From NCBI GenBank assembly GCA_013339895.1, contig JABACO010000022.1, positions 6,524,428-6,588,427 of the forward strand: a stretch of DNA of 64,000 bases, read 5' to 3'. The notes beneath the pieces were generated by a model. That model was not told where the DNA came from, ran no database searches, and saw nothing but the letters and a program-made list of their open reading frames with translations. This document shows positions 13,271-32,838 of the stretch, one piece after another. The position numbers were made by a program, and so were the translations under genes. Position 1 is the stretch's first letter; the number at the start of each line of letters is the position of its first letter. The DNA comes from Ephydatia muelleri. Its lineage: Eukaryota > Porifera > Demospongiae > Spongillida > Spongillidae.

Positions 13271-14770
13271 ACATGTGAATGTACATGTCGGCATTTCCTT
13301 GTCTGAATTCAAACGTTCGATAAACATGAAAAGTGTATGAACTCTTGTGGAAAACGAGCTCCAAGTCATTAGGATAGCATTGCTGTAAGTTGTGAGCCGC
13401 TTTTTCTATTTCGTCTGCTCCCATGCTTAGAAATTCTGTAATTAATCCGAAGCGCTTGTGCACCACATCGTATGCCTGTGTGCGTAACGTCAAGGCCTGT
13501 GACAGTTTATCCAATATTGGAAGGAACACTTCGATGCGAAACTTATCATGCTGATGAAACACCAATCCGTTAGATTCATCACCGAATTGCGTTTTTGGTT
13601 TCCTTATTCTTTTTTCGGCATCTTTATATTTAGCCTTTTGTTTCGCACGCATCTCAATAGCATCAAAGTTCCCTCTAAGTTCTGACACGAAGTCCTGGAG
13701 TGACTGTAGCAGTTTGACAGTTGTTCCTAGCTCAATTTCAGCACTTTGAAGAGCCATGCTAACTCTGTTGAACACAGCAAAACAGATTGATGCATGTCAC
13801 TCGAAATCGATAATAGGGCACTCGTTTTTTGAAAAATGAGTGCCCTATTATTGATTTCGAGTGACATGCATCAATCTGTTTTTGCTGTGAACCCAAAATG
13901 ATGTTCCAAAATACAGTCATGAAAACAGTGTCCAGGTAAGATAACGAAATATGAAGGCCGTTAGCTTCTTGTTGGGTATCTGCTCGCTGTTCAGGATCTT
14001 GCACAATATGTAGAAGAGCAGCTCGAATATTATCGTATCCTTCTGACAGTGCTTTAGTAGCTTCAGCACGAGCTGACCATCGCGTATCGGACAAACACTT
14101 GAGCACTCTTTTTTCCCCTTCAAGATATTGTACAAGTATCCCCCATCTGCTTGTACTAGCACTAAAAAAGGTGGAACAGTTTCTGAACCAAGCTGAAGAA
14201 ATGTGTTGCTTCCACACAAGATTCAACAGCGCAAACACCTATTAAATTTAGTGAATGTGCAGCACAAGGCACGTACAATGCCAACGGATTTATATCACAT
14301 AGTTTAGCTTGCATATTTCCCAGACATGTTTGCTGAATTATCGTAGGTCTGTCCGCGCATGTACATAATATCTATACTATGTTTTTCAAGAAACTGCACT
14401 GCTGTAGTGGCAAGGAATTCACCTGTATGACTCTGGATAGGTAAAAAAAGAAGAAGACGCTCTTGTGCATCTGTACCCTTCCTGGTCCATCACTGCTTTT
14501 TTCCGAGGTCGAGCTGCTACTATTCATAATAACGCACACTCAGAGTTTCCTATTACCTGCGTTACGGACGGAGTTGATTATCAAAGCTATGCATGCATAA
14601 TGCATTGACCGATAATTATTTTGTGGTTTCTTTAGTGTACAGTGCGTCTTTGGGAAGGGGTGGGGGAGGGTCTGACCAAACACCGCATGCATACTTGCCC
14701 GTTTGGTGCCCCCTAAAGTTGTGGGCCCCTGGACTGTAGCCCCACTTGCCCAATGGATAATCCGGCACTG
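13271..14770 (-). mobile_element. hAT transposon, 5' part, copy 2
   Basis: Duplicate of 3048-4546, with the same truncated transposase and hairpin (13772-13891). A one-base deletion near 13322 joins two frames here that are separate in copy A, giving a longer but still incomplete open frame (13775-13128). Confidence 0.78.
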
Positions 14771-14933
14771 TTAGGGGGGGGGGGGGGGGGGGGGGGGGGT
14801 CCGGACCCCCCCTTTCCTATATGAAGAATGACGTAATGCATACTGATCTATGCAGTGTTCTGCATGTTACCGTCCTTGGATTTGCAAGATTGCACCATAG
14901 ATTATTTAATCTATGATTGCACATCGTTCTAGC

Positions 14934-15810
14934 ATAGATTATTTAGGGAGGGATTGGAAGCATGTCACGTGAGCGCATGGTTCTATAGCAGACACTCCGT
15001 GATACGGTTGTTCACACCTTCAATTTTGACAAAAAGAGGCGGAATTCTGGTTCTAGCGATCTACTACTTGTAAGCGTTTTATCATTTCTTCTACATAACC
15101 TCGAAAGCAGTGAGAGTTTTGCCATCCTTTTTGTTGGTGTTCAAGTATCATTTACACGATAAGCGGCGTATTTTCAAACCTTGCAGCACTACTATCCCTC
15201 CAAGTCCTTAACAGTTTGAGATACGCGTTTTTTTGAAGTTGTTCTTGTTAGGTTAATGATTTCTGCGTGCCATGATGTATTTTTTATTATTGGGTGACCT
15301 TCCGTTGATGTAAAACACATAGTTGAACCTTCAGAAGGTGTCGCGAGAAGTTGCGAGGAGTCAATTCACTACTATCCCGTGATCTCAGCCATCCTATACG
15401 TCTGTTTGTTTTAAAAGATATGTTCGTGTAGCGTGGTCTACGCTGCGTACCACTGTGTAATTAGTTTTTAAGATAATGCTTCAGTTTTGATGGTGCGTAG
15501 TTTTGTATTTGTAGCATTGATACGCGTACTTTGACGTTTTCTTCTCTCGATGACCACGACATCAAACTTTGTGCCGTTTCAATAGCGCACCTAGCCTTTG
15601 GACTGTTAATCTTAAAGTCTTCATCGTTTAAGACGCACTCAAAGCCACGAAGGATACGGTCACAGGGATTCATGGTTTCAAAGCCACACGCGTATTACAC
15701 CTTAATAACCCTGAATAAGCTACTTCCGGTATGCTTCCGCCGTATCGAGGAGTGTAGGTGTTACATTGTGTTAATTGGCCTAGCTTCCAATCCCTCCCTA
15801 AATAATCTAT
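14934..15810. mobile_element. Non-autonomous inverted-repeat element (~880 bp)
   Basis: Terminal inverted repeats ATAGATTATTTAGGGAGGGA at the left and its complement at the right extend ~28 bp to GGATTGGAAGC. Short palindromes of the form CATAGATTATTTAATCTATG surround both ends. A 70-codon - strand frame at 15673-15461 (starting MNPCDRILRGFECVLNDEDF) has no family I recognise. Confidence 0.6.
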
Positions 15811-15837
15811 GGTTCTAGCATAGATTATTAATCTATG

Positions 15838-16402
15838 GTTCTAGCCAAGCGGGGTCTATATCGATCTAATTAAATCCCGTATTAACGAAATATTTAATTG
15901 CGCGATCGATCGAATGGTGCTTGTGAGCAGGAATTGAGGTAGGCGATCAAAAGACATGAGTGGGATGGATCTCAGATTCTTTTCCTCAGAAAACAGATAG
16001 GTATAGAACATAAACTAACAATACTAATATTATAGTAAAACATACATGAGTCATTTATAGACCGACATGTAGCTGTGCATGGCCACGTGCACGCTTCGGT
16101 CACAAATTCACAAAAGCTTTGCGTCACGAATTTAATTGCTGAGCAGTAGGAACCATAGCATTGTGAAGAATGAAGAGTTTTCTCGTCGCTATCCATGCAG
16201 GCTCTAGTAATCCGGATGTCGCGTGATGTATATGTATTGGATATCAATGTGAATTTCATGCTAATAAACGTAAAAGCAAAAAAGCGGCTGGGGCTTCGCT
16301 CCCCCATACCCCCTTGCTGTCACGGGAGGGGCACGCCCCCTATCGTACCCTCCCCCAGTGTTATCAGACCCCCCCCCTTTCCCTAAATCCTGGATCTGCC
16401 CC
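15838..16402. other. Stretch with a hAT-like terminus, no gene recognised
   Basis: The right end AATCCTGGATCTGCCCCTG complements CAGGGGCAGATCCAGG, a hAT-type terminus, so this may be a hAT remnant. The - strand frame at 16307-15972 has no recognised motif. Confidence 0.4.
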
Positions 16403-16800
16403 TGGGGCGGCACCCGTCGGGCTTCTACTGTACCCTGACCAACCACTTAACCACTTGACGCGTCCTGATGTGGCAAATCTGGTCACACCCAAGACGTGAC
16501 TCAGCGTCACCCTTGGTCCCAGGTCGGTTCAGCGGTGAGGGCCAACCACTCCATGATCGTGTCATGGTAGTGAAACGTCTGGTCGCAACCAAGGGCAGTC
16601 AGCGCTACCTTTGTCCCAGAAATGGCCTGATGGGCACACCCTGTCACCAGGTTGCCGCCTGACCTCTATTGCAAACGGTTATTGCGTCAACTAGTATAGA
16701 TGCAAGTCGGGATGGGGGACCTGAGAGGGGTAGGCTGGACTAGACATCTTGAAGCATTGGCATGAAGAGGAATCCATACAGCATTATGCTACAGGATTAA
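16403..16800 (+). repeat. DIRS-like terminal region, upstream copy
   Basis: It matches 24365-24795 (ACCACTTAACCACTTGACCGCG-like start, CACCCAAGACGTGACTCAGC, and the end GCATTGGCATGAAGAGGAAT). The two copies flank the 16.8-24.3 kb region, as direct repeats of a DIRS/PAT/Ngaro-type element might. Confidence 0.6.
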
Positions 16801-17099
16801 GCCTAAAAAACCTGTAGGTGCATGTTAGTCAACATTTTCTCCCATGGCCCAACTGGTGCTGGCACATCGATGGGAATAACAAGCTCAAACCTAATGGTAT
16901 TCCTATTTATGCGTACCACGTCATTACACTGATAAGCATATGCTCCTAATGGTAGGTTTACAAGAAACTGAGATGATTTGGCTGGATATTAACTCCTAAT
17001 AATGACCCTGGTGCAGTTTTAAAATACTATTTGTATGCAAATTTTCAGTTAGGAGATAGGTGTCAGAGCAGGCCTTGCTGTGGATTATCCCTTTCCACT

Positions 17100-17345
17100 T
17101 CTTGTACTCTTCTCCTCAACCACCTCCATCATCATCATCATCCTTTCCTCTCCAACACCACCTTCATGTACACAACCTCCATCATACCCTCCTACACCAT
17201 CTCTTTCAATCTACTCTCCACCACCACCTCCAACCTCTCCTCCACAACCACATCATCCATCCTCTCCTACCTCCTTCACCACCACCTACTTCCTTCTCTC
17301 CTCCCCCACCACCACCTCCTTTATCCTCTCCTCCACTACGCTATG
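17100..17345. repeat. CCT/CCA-rich low-complexity tract
   Basis: A pyrimidine-rich stretch of CATCAT, CCACCA and CTCCTC motifs. Proline/serine/threonine-rich open frames in three phases are by-products. Confidence 0.8.
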
Positions 17346-17389
17346 CAACTGACATGAGAAGAGAACCCACTGCTCACCACTGATTGGGT

Positions 17390-17810
17390 CTAACAGCGAG
17401 TGGTGGAGAGGGGGTGGGACCATAAGCCATAATAGCTTACGCTTAATTGTGCTTGGCATTGGCACTAAACTAATGCATTTACATCAATGATCATTCTTCA
17501 CTAACAAGCTCTGATATATTAGTATGGAGGTGTGTGCAAGCTTGAGTGCATGTGCATCTGAACATGTATGTGTGTGTGTGTATCGCAGTGAGTTGCATCT
17601 GTCTGTGTCTCTGTGAGATCACACTGGCTTTTTATACTCTCAAGATATGAGGAGTGACCATGGAACTGAGAACTCAACTATTGAAACTTGTCAGATGACT
17701 TTTAGTCATCTGGTGATCACTATGCTCTAATCTATGGAAGCTCAATCAGGAATTGTGTAAGTTAATACTGATTGTATTTGTGAAAAGTGTGCAGACTGAA
17801 CATGTGTACT
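17390..17810 (-). repeat. Inverted copy of dispersed repeat (matches 4865-5490)
   Basis: The complement of this stretch aligns with the dispersed family around its CA microsatellite, here reduced to a short TG run. Confidence 0.75.
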
Positions 17811-17985
17811 CATATAGCTTGTGGTGCAGACTTCGAAATTTTAAAATGAATGGTGATGGTGGATAGATGTATTTTCGGCATGATTATAAATGATGTTTTG
17901 ATGTTGCTCTGAAATGAATAGTCTATTGCAGACCTTGGTTGATAATGATCTGAATGTATGAATGAAATGTTGAATATCGGTAGCA
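17811..17985 (-). repeat. Arm of a local inverted repeat (partner 19210-19370)
   Basis: Its complement (GATATTCAACATTTCATTC, then ATCATTATCAACCAA) aligns with 19210-19370, giving a ~170-bp imperfect inverted repeat with a ~1.2-kb loop. Confidence 0.65.
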
Positions 17986-17989
17986 GGGT

Positions 17990-18214
17990 CCTTTCTAGCA
18001 TTGGCAGCTGGACTTCTGTCATGTGATACATTGGGCCATGTTCACCAAGTACTCCCCCAGCTGTCCCCTGGTGACCTATTGCAGGGGAGTCATGGTATAT
18101 GCTCAGGACCTGCTGGTGCAGTGCTTCTGGCAATACAGAGACCACTATGGTGTCAGATGTAGGGACTGGCTGGTGTTTTCTGCACGGAATACCATCCACC
18201 ATGTCAAATGGTGA
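17990..18214 (-). pseudogene. Retrotransposon integrase zinc-binding fragment
   Basis: The - strand encodes IVVSVLPEALHQQVLSIYHD followed by SPAIGHQGTA, matching the H-x3-AGHxG start of the HHCC integrase N-terminal domain of Ty3/Gypsy-like pol. The two cysteines are not found in frame, so the fragment is frameshifted or truncated. Confidence 0.55.
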
Positions 18215-19209
18215 CTAGAGCTTTCAGCAGTGGTTGTTTTCAACTACATTGTTAAATGTATATATTTTTGGGAGAACTGACATGGCTTTATCCATTAGTA
18301 TAATGTTTACACAACAGGACGATCAAGTTTACTTCACTAAATTGGCAGATGTCTGACTGCTCCCAGACCAGACAGCCATAAGGGGATCGCAGCAGACCTG
18401 GTCAAGCTGTTCTACACATATGGCTTCACAAAAATCATTCACTCGTTGGTCCAGGGTAGTAATATTGTCTGGTTGCCTTCGGTGTGAAGAAAAGCCATAT
18501 CACACCACATGAGTATTTGATGATATTATGGATTTAGAGTAGATTATGACCTGCTGTAGAACTGTTAGTGCACTTGGGCATTCATTGTAGCTTATGCACT
18601 GCACACATACACTCCCCGTACAGCTCAGGTACAGCTGCAATGGATGGTGGCTCAGGGGCCACACACTTTAGCTGTAATCTGGAGGGCATTCAGAGTAACC
18701 TAAATCTGCTGGATTAGGTAAGCTCAATCAGAATACACCAATAAGGATATAGAAGAGCTTGCTGGTGTTGATTGATTGCTAATAAGAAACATTTCTGGGG
18801 CCTTGTAGGGTATGGGGCCTTGTAGGGTATGGTACCTGCACCAGCACTGATGTTCTGGTTGCTGTTAGTTGGCATTGCAGCCTCGCCTCTCACAAATAAC
18901 ATAATTATCAGTTCTGTTTGCAGGCCGCGCACCGATGATCCTCAGCCACTTTACCTAACCATAGTCAAGGATCACTACCAGCCAGGCTCCAATGACCAAA
19001 TGAGCAGAATATCCCCATCGTTAAGTTTTCTTATAACAGAAGGTCAAAACGTTAATTCTGTGTAGTTCAAATTTGGTTTATTCTGGGGACCTTAAAATTG
19101 ATGTTTGTGTACAAATTGGGCTAAATTGGAGATGGACATTGTATTTTATTTTATTTTGGGAGAACTAACCCTATGTGGCTTTATCGATTAGTATAACGAT
19201 TACAAAACC
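18215..19209. other. Stretch without recognised gene
   Basis: A TTTTGGGAGAAC-containing block at ~18265 recurs in direct orientation at ~19150, indicating repeat decay. No coding motif is recognised. Confidence 0.5.
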
Positions 19210-19370
19210 CACTACTGATATTCAACATCAAGATCATACAGATCATTATCAACCAATGTACTATTCGTTTCAGAGCAACATCCAAACATAATGTATAATT
19301 GTACCGTAAACAGATCTATCCACCATTCCATTCTAAAATACAAATCTGGACATTAGCTTTCAATGGGTGT

Positions 19371-19794
19371 TGAGCACAGGTTAATTCTTTCCCTGGAATG
19401 CTCCACATGCACTGAGTATATTGTCAGATTGGCCTGATATTTGTTAGCTGTTGGTAACCACCGAAGTTCACTGTAACTTGTTTCCTCCCTCTGATGGACA
19501 GGCAGCAGCCACAGCTGTGGCAATTGCTACCTAGCCAACAGGGACCAATGTTAAGTGCTGGCTACCATTGGGTCCGCCTGCATTCCAATTCATTTTGCTG
19601 GCCATGGTTAGGTGATTTTGGGGTAGAAGCCCAGAGGGTGCTGCCTGCCTGTGGAGGTTCATGATACACGTACAGTAAATATAAGTTCAACTATGTGTGC
19701 ATACAGATGGGAGAGACGGGTCGGTCAACTTGCGAACCGCAGTGGCTGTTGACTGAGTGAGTCAACCTATCTACCTCTTATACATAGCCTGGAA
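19371..19794. other. Stretch without recognised gene
   Basis: No coding or RNA feature recognised between the local inverted repeat and the dispersed repeat copy. Confidence 0.5.
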
Positions 19795-20187
19795 CCAGTC
19801 CCTTCAACCTGTTCAGTGGTTGTGGTTTTAACTAAAGGCTTCATGCAGGAGAGGGATTGTATGCTTAGCTAAGCCTTGATGCTTTCTAGTGGCTGGGCTT
19901 AGCAGCACTGTGGGTATCATTCCCACCAACATTAAACAATGTTCACTCATCTCTAAACAAAACCTTATGAGTCTGCACATATTTCACTAATACAACCATT
20001 ATACAATTTCTGATTGAGCTTCCAAAGATAAAACTATTAGCCCAGCATAGTAATTACCAGATGACTAAAAGCCATCTGACACGTTGCAATAGTTGAGTTC
20101 TCAGTTACATGTTCACCTCTCATATGGCTGGACATCCTGAAAGTATCAGTGAGAGCCCACAGAGACACAGAAAGATGCAACTCACTG

Positions 20188-20261
<74 letters not shown>

Positions 20262-21125
20262 ACACACATGCACACACGCATACGCACATACACCCCACAC
20301 ACACCACACATGCACACACACACTCACACACACAAACCACAGCATACACATATGTACAACACACAGCATACAGACAGACACACACGTACAGAGTACATGC
20401 ACTCAAGCTTGCACCCCACTCTCCCCCACTCTAATACGTCAGAGACTTTATAATGAAGCATAATCAGTGATATAAATTGATTAGCTTTGCCCCTCAGTGC
20501 CAATGCTATTATAGCTATCAAGCCTAATTGTGCATAAGCCATTACATGTAGTCCCTTCCTCCCTCCCCCTGGCCATGCCACTGACATGAGAGGAGAACTC
20601 ACCATTGACCTACAAGTTTGGTAGGTTTAATATTATTCTGAGATGGTTTTTGCAATAGCTGTTGCATCTTTCTCTGCATGCAGTGTAACCTTAGGATCCA
20701 TCACGGCCAACAACATTATCACAGCCAGCAACATTATCCCAGCAGACCTGGTACTACTCGTACACATAACTACATACACTTGTGTAATCATTTACACACC
20801 CCCACACACTAGTATACTATACCTTTTTCCAGTGTTAATTTGCATTAATCTCTAAATTGAGCAATACCCACTAAGCCTATTTGAGGTCTTCAATTCATTC
20901 TGTTATTAGTGTTTTTCAACTCTAGGACTAACCTTTATGGCTTGGTACAGCAGTGAAAGCTGAGTTTCAGCAATGTTGTGCCTTCTAAGATGGAGTAATT
21001 TTTCCTTAAATCATATCAACCTATATAAAAGATGCACTATTCACAACCAACTCATAGTAACCCCTGCCCCTTCCTCCCCCGCCCTGTATAACACAATTTT
21101 CTGAATGCTACCAAGTAGGGGAATG
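19795..21125 (+). repeat. Dispersed repeat family, second copy
   Basis: Aligns with 4674-6010 with point differences and a shorter, more degenerate CA tract (20191-20340). It ends at the TACCAAGTAGGGG block, where the 4674 copy continues differently. Confidence 0.8.
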
Positions 21126-21589
21126 GTTGAGACATGAAGCCAAGTTGTGGGCCTGGTAGTGATAACTAGGTCCTTTGTAGCCGGTGGAACACAATTGTTG
21201 ATGCCCAGCAGCAACCTAGAGACCCAGGCTTTGTCAGGGTGATGACTTAACTCTCGCCTAAAGGATGAGCGTCATAGGGGATCAGAGCAGTTGCAGTTCG
21301 TGTGGCCACCGGTTGGGTGCGGGACAGGTGCTGGAAGTATGAGACCCTCCACAGCCTGTGGCTGAGCACTTGTGGAGTTAGTAGCAGTCTGTCCTGTGAC
21401 ACCTTCCCACATTGAAGTGGAGGCAGAGCTCCTGCCTGCAGGGGCAACACTGGAGCTACTTGTAGTTCTGATGAGGTGAGGAAGGTTCTAGAAGTCTGCA
21501 TGTCCCATAATGTTACACTTACAAAGCCTCCTTTCAATGCCTAATGCTTTCCCATGCCCTATCTAAGCAGAGGGTATGGGCACCCTTCA
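21126..21589. other. Unassigned segment between repeat arms
   Basis: A 96-codon - strand frame (21537-21247) has no recognised motif. The segment separates a direct from an inverted part of the same dispersed family. Confidence 0.4.
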
Positions 21590-22196
21590 TCAAAACGTTA
21601 AACCTAGCTTGTTTACTCCCTGAACAAGTCTCTAACATGCAGGATTCATCGTGCTATATTGGAGGCAGCAAAAGACCATTGTGGTGATATCAGTTATTGA
21701 GTATAGTACATCATATATAGGAAAGACTTGACTATAGTGTAACTCTTTTCCCTCTCACCTTCTTATGTGTGTGTATGCACGGATATACTGTGAATGATGT
21801 AATTTAAGCGGCCAATTAGGATATAGCAGCAGCAGCAATTTAATATGCAGGTATACAACTGACGAGATACAAAAATACATCACATCTATATACAGAATAT
21901 AGGCAGGTCACACGACCTGTGGGAGACACTGTTCTAGAATAGTCGGCAGATGCCAAGGAACTGCGCAAGCGCCGGATATTGGCTTAACCAGCTCGTTACA
22001 CTAATATTAATAGTGGCAATGTGGTGTGGTGTGTGTGTACTGACGTATGAGTAATACAATGTGTGTGTTTTAGGGAATATGTGTATGGCTTCACGTGTCT
22101 ATGTGTTTATGTGTGGGTGCGTATTGGGGTGGATCTATGTTATGACTCTCTAGTTCCCAATTTGTCTATGTTAGTCACATTATGTGTGTGTGCACC
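21590..22196 (-). repeat. Inverted copy of dispersed repeat (matches 6010-6400)
   Basis: The complement matches the 3' part of the family. A ~210-bp insertion around 21800-22010 is absent from the 6.0-kb copy. It abuts the DIRS-like coding region. Confidence 0.75.
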
Positions 22197-22890
22197 CGGA
22201 GGCCGTAGATGTGGAGCTTAAGAAAGAAGTGGATTCTGGCCGGATACTAGGCCCATTTCCTTTGTAAAATTTGAGGACCTCTGGTCTGGGAGTGGTGCCA
22301 AAACAGAATGGCAAGTGGAGGGCAATCCTCAACCTCTCTGCTCCGGAGGGTCGCAGCATCAATGACTACATCAACAGGAAGTTCTCTCTCCGTTACTTCA
22401 CCATTGACAATGCAGTGGCACCTAGGAAAGTTTGACAGGGGAGCTCTCATGGCCAAATTGGACCTACAAGCGGCCTTCCACATGGTCCCTATCTGGCCCT
22501 CAGAGTGGGAACTGCTGGGCATGCACTGGCGTGACCAATATTATGTTGACACCTGCCTACCATTAGGCTACGTGTTGCCCCAAGTATCTTCAACTGACAA
22601 CTTTGCCAGTGCCCTCCATTGGATCCTGGAGCACAACTATGGAGCCACCCTCCTGCATTACCTGGATGACTTCCTCCTGCTGGGTCCACCTGGACTGCCC
22701 ACCTGCCAGGACTTCATGTCCACCATGCTGCGTGTCTGCCAGGAGCTGGGCATGCTGGTCGCCATGGAAAAGTCAGAAGGGCTAGCTACTAGCCTGACCT
22801 TCCTGGGTATCCAACCTATGGCTGCCCCCGGCCAAGTTGCAAGATATCACCTCTCTCACCAAATCTTGGGTGGGCAAGAGGTCAGTTACT
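22197..22890 (+). pseudogene. DIRS-like reverse transcriptase
   Basis: The start reads HPEAVDVELKKEVDSGRILG, then VVPKQNGKWRAILNLSAPEG and SINDYINRK, typical of DIRS RT N-termini. AKLDLQAAFHMVPI carries the first catalytic Asp, LPLGYVLPQV replaces the usual LPFGLRSAP, and YLDDFLLLGPP is the catalytic YxDD box. Frame changes occur near 22420, and a stop occurs near 22268. Confidence 0.85.
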
Positions 22891-23520
22891 AAGAAGGAAC
22901 CCCTGTCTCTCATTGGCTAACTCTCCTTTTCTGCCAAGGTGGTCCCAGCAGGCCTCCTCTCCCTGCATTGCCTCATCCACCTCTCCACCGCAGTGAGAAG
23001 GCTCCACCACAGGATACGCCTCGATGCAGATGCCAGAGCTGATGTTGAGTGGTGGGACCGCTTTCTGCCATCCTGGAACGATGTGGCAATGTTCATTGCC
23101 CCGGACTAGAAGACGCAAATGCCAACCACCTCTACATGGATGCTTCAAGTACACTGGGGTTTGGGGCCTACTTGAATGGGGCCTGGATCAGGGGCAACTG
23201 GTAGCCACACCAGCAACTGCCTGGATGGTCAATTCAGTGTCAACAGCTGTTTGCCATATTGGCAGTGGCCCTCACGTGGGGACATCTCCTATCCGGGCAA
23301 CACATTCGGTTCCACTGCGACAATCTCCAATTGTCCAGGCTTGGGCTAACCAGTCATCCAAACACCTCGGTATCATGGAGCTATTGAGGACACTCTTTTT
23401 CACTGCAAGCGACAGCTTCACTGTGTCCCTTGTGCACCTCCGGGTTGGCTAAACTACATTGCAAATGCCCTGTCACGCAACCTCATGACCTTGTGTCACG
23501 CTTTTTTCTCTGGTCCCACA
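22891..23520 (+). pseudogene. DIRS-like RNase H
   Basis: The frame around 23110-23200 reads LYMDASSTLGFGAYLNGAW, the DASxxGxGA start of DIRS RNase H. LLSGQHIRFHCDN and a later LANYIANALSRN-like block follow after frame changes. Interrupted and incomplete. Confidence 0.7.
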
Positions 23521-23539
23521 GGTACATTGATCAGCAACA

Positions 23540-24300
23540 CCACTCCCCCACTGATAGCAGAGCTCTAGAGGACCACCTGCAATTCCTCCTTACCAAGGCA
23601 GTGGCTCCATCAACCTCCTCCACCTACAAGGCTGGGATACAGAGGTACCTCTCCTTTTGCCAGGCATTTTGACTGTCCCATTTCCCTGGATCAAAACAGT
23701 GTGACCTTGTTTGCTACTAACCTCAGCATGGCAACAGATGCTGGGGTTGCTGGACTCTGACCCCTGTGAGACTCATGACGCCTTGACCCTTGGGTTTTTC
23801 GGGTTCCTGAGAGTGAGTGAATTCACTACTAAAAGCAGGGGCACATTTGACCACAGAATTCACCCCACAAGGCGAGACATCACGTGGTCCAAGATGGTTC
23901 ATTTCATCAAAGACAGACCAAGCTGGTAGGGGCGTCACCATACCAGAGGAACTATACATCAGTGTCCAGTCTCTGCCATGCAGGCCTACCTCAACCATTG
24001 CCAAAGATCCAAACAGGTGGCTTTGTTTCACTATCACTCTGGACGACCTGTGTCATCTAGACCACTGTGGTCCATTCTGCGAGATCTGCTACACAGATTA
24101 GGTCATGACTCTACCCAAGATAACACACACAGCTTGAGGACCGGAGCAGCTACTATGGCAGTACAGGCAGGACTTCCACTGTCCACCATCCAGCTCCTGG
24201 GAGGATGGTGCAGCTCTGCATTCACAACCTACACCAGGCACCCTCCGACACTTCCCACTGACACTGCAAGTTTAGCCCTAGCCCCTGACTTGTTCCACAC
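23540..24300 (+). pseudogene. DIRS-like tyrosine recombinase
   Basis: An N-terminal SAM-like segment reads TKAVAPSTSSTYKAGIQRYL. The catalytic part has THDALTLGFFGFLRVSEFTT with the conserved Arg, then HSLRTGAATMAVQAGLPLST with HxxR, LLGGWCSSAF with the Trp, and the nucleophile Tyr in TTYTRHPP. All active-site residues are visible, but two frame changes (near 23670 and 23930) separate them. Confidence 0.82.
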
Positions 24301-24364
24301 ACTTCACCCTCCTAAATATGCTATTTGTACCTAACACCTGGAACCGAGCTCTAACCAATCCATT

Positions 24365-24800
24365 TAGGGGTAGGCACCTTTCGGGCATCTACCCTGACGA
24401 ACCACTTAACCACTTGACCGCGTCGTGGTGTGGCACATCTGGTTGCACCCAAGACGTGACTCAGCGTCACCCTTGGTCCCACCATGATCGTGTCATGGTA
24501 GTGAAACGTCTGGTCGCAACCAAGGGCAGTCAGCACTACCTTTGTCCCAGAAATGGCCTGATGGGCACACCCTGTCACCAGGTTGCCACCTGACCTATTT
24601 CGTTTTAAGCATATAAGCATTAGAAGATTTGCATCATTGCACTCCATTATGCATAGTTTATAGCTTTGACTCTATTTGGGCAAACTGCTATTACGTCAAC
24701 TAGTATAGATGCATGCCGGGAAGGGACCCAGAGGGGGTAGCATGGACTAGACATCTTGAAGCATTGGCATGAAGAGGAATCCATACAGCATTAATTGTAC
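24365..24800 (+). repeat. DIRS-like terminal region, downstream copy
   Basis: Direct repeat of 16403-16800 with indels. It ends close to the GT-rich tract that precedes the micro-exon gene. Confidence 0.65.
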
Positions 24801-24962
24801 AGTGTATGTATGTGTGTGCGTGTGTATTTGTGGACGTGTGCGTGCGTATTTGTATGTGTGCGTGTGTATGTGTGTGCCTGTGTATGTATGTATGTGCGTG
24901 TGTATGTGTGTGTATGTGTGTGCGTGTGTATGTGTGTGTGTGTATGTGTGTATGCGTGTGCA
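24795..24962. repeat. GT/GTAT-rich simple repeat
   Basis: Degenerate TGTATGTGTGTGCG repeats. Open frames through it are artefacts. Confidence 0.85.
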
Positions 24963-24995
24963 ATTTTCGAGTAGATTAGTACGCTGTGCAAATCG

Positions 24996-25056
24996 CAGAT
25001 AGTGCGCGGCGCAACCGCCTCAGTGGCGTCAGTGCGTGGCGCAACCGCCTCAGTAT
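24996..25056. repeat. Short GC-rich tandem duplication
   Basis: Two copies of a GTGCGYGGCGCAACCGCCTC unit lie ~120 bp upstream of the putative promoter of the micro-exon gene. Confidence 0.8.
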
Positions 25057-25167
25057 GCGACTCACGGGGCCATCGTAGGGCCCTAGGGGCCAGAGAAAGT
25101 GCGCGCGCAGAATTTCAGCAATGCCAGTTTTCTTTTGTCACCGGACATGACGTTGCAGTCTCATCTG

Positions 25168-25200
25168 TATTTATACAACGCTTGTTCTATACAATTCAGT
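25168..25200 (+). promoter_or_regulatory. TATA-like box and initiator of the micro-exon gene
   Basis: TATTTATA at 25168-25175 lies ~30 bp before a TCAGTC initiator-like motif at 25196-25201. A ~40-nt A-rich leader leads to the ATG at 25239. Spacing and position fit a TATA promoter; no transcript data are available. Confidence 0.5.
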
Positions 25201-25238
25201 CAACTTCACAAGTGTCTCCAAAACAAAAACAAAAAACG

Positions 25239-32827
<7,589 letters not shown>

Positions 32828-32832
32828 TTGTG

Positions 32833-32838
32833 AATAAA
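32833..32838 (+). terminator. Polyadenylation signal AATAAA of the micro-exon gene
   Basis: AATAAA lies 6 nt after the stop codon of the last exon. The same hexamer follows the stop in the inverted copy (complement at 52114-52119). Confidence 0.75.

Larger units (their letters stand above)
10225..14893. repeat. Segmental duplication, copy B
   Basis: Partner of 1-4673. It ends at ~14893, where copy A continues into the 4674 repeat family and copy B into a MITE. Confidence 0.95.
22197..24330 (+). mobile_element. DIRS-like tyrosine-recombinase retroelement, decayed
   Basis: In order: reverse transcriptase, RNase H and a tyrosine recombinase, with no DDE integrase. That gene content defines DIRS-order elements, which insert through a recombinase without target duplication. 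Several frameshifts show it is inactive. Confidence 0.85.

Noticed and set aside
17031..17383. Pro/Ser/Thr-rich frames
   Set aside because: Low-complexity CCT/CCA DNA open in three phases; no start context, splice signal or relative.
19700..19800. Possible tRNA-like fold around GGTCGGTCAACTTGCGAACC
   Set aside because: No A-box/B-box pair or acceptor stem could be assembled by eye.
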